Assembly (NCBI GenBank): GCA_039807745.1
Contig: JBDHRV010000080.1
Location: 1-16,126 of the forward strand
Reading direction: 5' to 3'
DNA length: 16,126 nucleotides
Source: JAEUMW01 sp039807745
GTDB lineage: Bacteria; Pseudomonadota; Gammaproteobacteria; Burkholderiales; JAEUMW01
The position numbers and the translations under genes are program-made. This document shows positions 13,392 through 16,126 of this stretch, piece after piece. Under the pieces are notes generated by a model. It worked only from the letters and a program-made list of their open reading frames with translations. It did not search any database and was not told the origin of the DNA. The stretch's first letter is position 1, and each line of letters begins with the position of its first letter.

Positions 13392-15980
13392 ATGGCACAG
13401 ATGAGCGTCGCGCAGTTTGCTAGCGAGCTGAAGATGGATCCCGCGCGCCTCCTGGAGCAGCTGCAGTCGGCGGGCGTCGTCAAGAAGCTCACCGAAGACA
13501 CGCTGACAGAGCAGGACAAGACGCGCCTGCTCGACTACCTGCACCGGGTCCACGGTGGCGGCGAGGCGCGCAAGAAGATCACCGTCACGCGCAAGCAGAC
13601 GACCGAGATCAAGAAAGCGGACAGCACCGGCAAGGCCCGCACCATCCAGGTCGAAGTGCGGCGCAAGCGTGTCTTCGTGAAGCGGGATGCGTCCGCCCCA
13701 GCGCCGGAGGTCGAAACCGCGGCCGAGACTGCGGTCGCGGCGGAAGCGCCGGTCGTGAGCGCGGACGAGCAGGCCTTGCGCGAGGAGGAAGCGCGCCGCC
13801 AAGCAGAGCTGATCGCACGCCAGAGCGAGGACGCCCGGGCGCGCCAGCAACAGGAACAGGAACGCAAGCGGAAAGAGCAGGAAGAGCTCGAGCAGAAGGC
13901 AGCGGCAGCCCGCCAGACCGAAGCGGTAGCTCCGGCGGCGCCGGTAGCCCAAGGCGCCACCGCGCCTGCCGCTGGCGCGCCGGCCGGGACCGAAGGCACC
14001 CTGCACAAGCCGGCGCTCAAGCCCGGCGAGAAGAAGCCCGAGAAAAAGGCGGAAAAGAAGGTGACGCGGCAGGTCGCCTGGACCGACGACAGCGCGCGCC
14101 GTCGCGCCATCAAAACGCGCGGCGACAGCGGGGGCGGCGATGGCTGGCGTACCCACAAGGCGGGCGCCAGGGGACGGTCCGAGGAGCGCGGCTCGCACGC
14201 CTTTTCGCTGCCGACCGAGCCCATGGTGCACGAGGTTCTGGTGCCCGAAACCATCACCGTGGCGGCGCTCGCGCAACGAATGTCCGTCAAGGCCGCGGAG
14301 GTCATCAAGGCGCTGATGAAGCTCGGCCAGATGGTGACCATCAATCAGGTGCTGGACCAGGAATCCGCGATGATCGTGGTCGAAGAGCTCGGACACGTGG
14401 CGAAGCCCGCCAAGCTCGATGATCCCGAAGCGTTCCTCGCGGAGGCACCCGGCGAGAAGGAAGTGACGCTCGAGCCGCGAGCGCCGGTGGTGACGGTGAT
14501 GGGGCACGTCGATCACGGCAAGACCTCGCTCCTCGACTATGTGCGCCGCACGCGGGTGGCGAGCGGCGAGGCCGGGGGCATCACCCAGCATATCGGCGCC
14601 TATCACGTCGAGACGCCGCGCGGCACGGTCACGTTCCTCGACACGCCGGGCCACGAGGCCTTTACCGCCATGCGCGCACGCGGCGCGAAAGTGACCGACC
14701 TGGTGGTGCTGGTGGTGGCTGCCGATGACGGCGTGATGCCGCAGACGATCGAGGCCGTGCATCATGCCAGAGCGGCGAAGGTGCCGGTGGTGGTGGCGGT
14801 CAACAAGATCGACAAGCCCGAGGCGAATCCGGAACGCATCAAGCAGGGGCTGTCCGGGCAAGGCGTCGTGGCGGAGGAATGGGGTGGCGACACCATGTTC
14901 GTGGAGGTCTCGGCCAAGACCGGAGAGGGCATCGATCGGCTGCTCGAAAGCGTGTTGCTGCAGGCGGAGGTGCTGGAGCTCAAGGCATCGCGCGACACCC
15001 CCGCCAAGGGGTTCGTCATCGAGGCGCGGCTCGACAAGGGCCGGGGTCCGGTGGCGACGGTGCTGGTGCAGTCCGGAACCCTGCGTCGCGGCGATATCGT
15101 CCTCGCGGGTGCGGCGTACGGCCGGGTCCGGGCCATGCTCGACGAGGCCGCGCGCAGCGTCGATGCCGCCGGCCCGTCCATCCCCGTCGAGATTCAGGGA
15201 TTGTCCGAGGTACCGACTGCCGGCGAGGAATTCGTCGTGCTGAACGATGAACGCAAGGCGCGGGAGATCGCGCTCTTCCGCCAGGGCAAGTTCCGCGACG
15301 TCAAGCTTGCCAAACAGCAGTCGATCAAGCTCGAGAGCATGTTCGAGCAGATGGGCGAGGGCGGCATCAAGACCCTCTCGCTCGTCATCAAGGCGGACGT
15401 GCAGGGCTCTTACGAGGCGCTCGCCCACGCCCTGCAGCGGCTCTCCACCGACGAGGTCAAGGTCAACATCATCCACAGCGGCGTGGGCGCCATCACCGAG
15501 TCGGACATCAACCTCGCACTTGCTTCGAACGCGGTGGTCATCGGCTTCAACACCCGGCCGGATGCGACGGCGCGCAAGCTGATCGGTACCAGCAACATCG
15601 ACGTGCGCTACTACAACGTCATCTACGACGCGGTCGACGAAGTGCGCGCGGCCCTCTCCGGCATGCTCGCGCCCGAGCGGAAGGAGCGCGTGATCGGCCT
15701 CGTCGAGATCCGCCAGGTGTTCCGGATCTCGAAGGTCGGCAGCGTTGCCGGGTGCTATGTGCTCGATGGCGTGGTCAAGCGCCATGCGGGGCTGCGGCTG
15801 TTGCGCGAGGGTGTGGTCGTCTTCACCGGGGAACTCGATTCGCTCAAGCGGTTCAAGGACGACGTGCGCGAGGTCAAGGCCGGCTTCGAATGCGGGCTTT
15901 CGCTCAAGGGCTACAACGATATCCAGGAAGGCGACCAGCTCGAGTTCTTCGAAGTGGTCGAGATTGCGCGGACGCTCTGA
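13392..15980 (+). CDS. infB: Translation initiation factor IF-2
   Basis: The GTPase that brings initiator fMet-tRNA to the 30S subunit and promotes subunit joining. 862 aa: N-terminal IF2N domain (about 1-52, VAQFASELKMDPARLLEQL); a charged Ala/Glu/Lys/Arg-rich linker (about 60-270); a second IF2N-like module (about 275-340, VAALAQRMSVKAAEVIKALM); then the G domain with G1 GHVDHGKT (371-378), G3 DTPGH (417-421) and G4 NKID (471-474); then domains II-IV ending FFEVVEIARTL. The linker is somewhat short compared with many betaproteobacterial IF2 proteins. It starts 23 nt after nusA with a G-rich ribosome binding site (CCGGGGG). An internal in-frame start for a shorter IF2 isoform, as in E. coli, is possible but I cannot single one out. 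Confidence 0.98.
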   Translation: MAQMSVAQFASELKMDPARLLEQLQSAGVVKKLTEDTLTEQDKTRLLDYLHRVHGGGEARKKITVTRKQTTEIKKADSTGKARTIQVEVRRKRVFVKRDASAPAPEVETAAETAVAAEAPVVSADEQALREEEARRQAELIARQSEDARARQQQEQERKRKEQEELEQKAAAARQTEAVAPAAPVAQGATAPAAGAPAGTEGTLHKPALKPGEKKPEKKAEKKVTRQVAWTDDSARRRAIKTRGDSGGGDGWRTHKAGARGRSEERGSHAFSLPTEPMVHEVLVPETITVAALAQRMSVKAAEVIKALMKLGQMVTINQVLDQESAMIVVEELGHVAKPAKLDDPEAFLAEAPGEKEVTLEPRAPVVTVMGHVDHGKTSLLDYVRRTRVASGEAGGITQHIGAYHVETPRGTVTFLDTPGHEAFTAMRARGAKVTDLVVLVVAADDGVMPQTIEAVHHARAAKVPVVVAVNKIDKPEANPERIKQGLSGQGVVAEEWGGDTMFVEVSAKTGEGIDRLLESVLLQAEVLELKASRDTPAKGFVIEARLDKGRGPVATVLVQSGTLRRGDIVLAGAAYGRVRAMLDEAARSVDAAGPSIPVEIQGLSEVPTAGEEFVVLNDERKAREIALFRQGKFRDVKLAKQQSIKLESMFEQMGEGGIKTLSLVIKADVQGSYEALAHALQRLSTDEVKVNIIHSGVGAITESDINLALASNAVVIGFNTRPDATARKLIGTSNIDVRYYNVIYDAVDEVRAALSGMLAPERKERVIGLVEIRQVFRISKVGSVAGCYVLDGVVKRHAGLRLLREGVVVFTGELDSLKRFKDDVREVKAGFECGLSLKGYNDIQEGDQLEFFEVVEIARTL

Positions 15981-16022
15981 TGGTGCTCGTGCCGCCCGCG
16001 GGCGGGCGTCAGCGTCACCGCC

Positions 16023-16126
16023 ATGCCACGTAACGCACCGCGGTTGCGTCGCATCGCGGACCAGATTCAGCGCGAGCTGGCAGAGCTTATCCGCCTCGAG
16101 GTGAAGGATCCGCGGGTCGGCATGGT
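16023..16126 (+). CDS. rbfA: 30S ribosome-binding factor RbfA, N-terminal fragment (cut by window edge)
   Basis: A 30S maturation factor also needed for cold adaptation. Only the first 34 residues are in the window. The stretch RIADQIQRELAELIRLEVKD followed by PRVGM is the diagnostic RbfA N-terminus. It lies 42 nt after infB, the expected place in the nusA-infB-rbfA operon. The spacer contains a GC-rich palindrome (CCGCCC/GGGCGG) without a T-run, so transcription probably continues through. No other in-frame start is found between the infB stop and this ATG. Confidence 0.9.
   Translation, partial: MPRNAPRLRRIADQIQRELAELIRLEVKDPRVGM

Noticed and set aside
13050..15785. 911-codon minus-strand ORF opposite nusA/infB
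   Set aside because: Antisense of conserved IF-2 with intact G motifs; no recognisable domain of its own.
15981..16022. GC-rich palindrome between infB and rbfA as a terminator
   Set aside because: No T-run, and the spacer lies inside a normally co-transcribed operon.
1..16126. CRISPR array, insertion sequence, prophage, tRNA or rRNA
   Set aside because: No regularly spaced repeats, transposase, integrase or tRNA-like T-loop/acceptor pattern was seen on either strand; the intein is the only mobile element supported.

Overview
The window is a high-GC proteobacterial chromosome segment with no sign of plasmid or phage backbone. A betaproteobacterium is the best guess. The reasons are the order rimP-nusA-infB-rbfA, a large adenosylcobalamin-dependent class II ribonucleotide reductase, an OmpA with a proline-rich linker, and long spurious antisense ORFs typical of strong GC3 bias. 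The taxonomic call is an inference.

Layout. Positions 1-3988 (minus strand) hold nrdJ, a class II (B12-dependent) ribonucleotide reductase whose C-terminus is cut by the window edge. It is interrupted in frame by a 379-residue intein (1982-3118) with a LAGLIDADG homing-endonuclease domain. The intein sits immediately before the cysteine of the NPCGE motif, so the residue that drives the splicing reaction is also the enzyme's catalytic thiyl-radical cysteine. The second LAGLIDADG motif reads LRGLFDANG, with Asn where the metal-binding Asp is expected. A divergent 337-bp intergenic region follows. It carries two NrdR-box-like palindromes spaced 32 bp centre to centre on the nrdJ side and a sigma70-like promoter on the other side.

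Positions 4326-9802 (plus) form a likely two-gene unit: nadE (glutamine-dependent NAD+ synthetase, 687 aa) and a large MscK/MscM-type mechanosensitive channel, joined by a GTGA stop/start overlap. Next, 10109-11251 encodes an OmpA-family outer-membrane protein that anchors to peptidoglycan, with a hairpin in its 5' leader and a strong intrinsic terminator at 11275-11304.

From about 11357 to the right edge lies the conserved translation/transcription operon rimP-nusA-infB-rbfA (rbfA truncated). It is preceded by an extended -10 promoter and a very short leader containing a terminator-like hairpin that fits an attenuator.

Functionally, the left part is nucleotide and cofactor metabolism (dNTP and NAD synthesis), the middle is the cell envelope (osmotic safety valve, OmpA), and the right is core gene expression. 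The one truly accessory element is the intein, and it is the most interesting object here.
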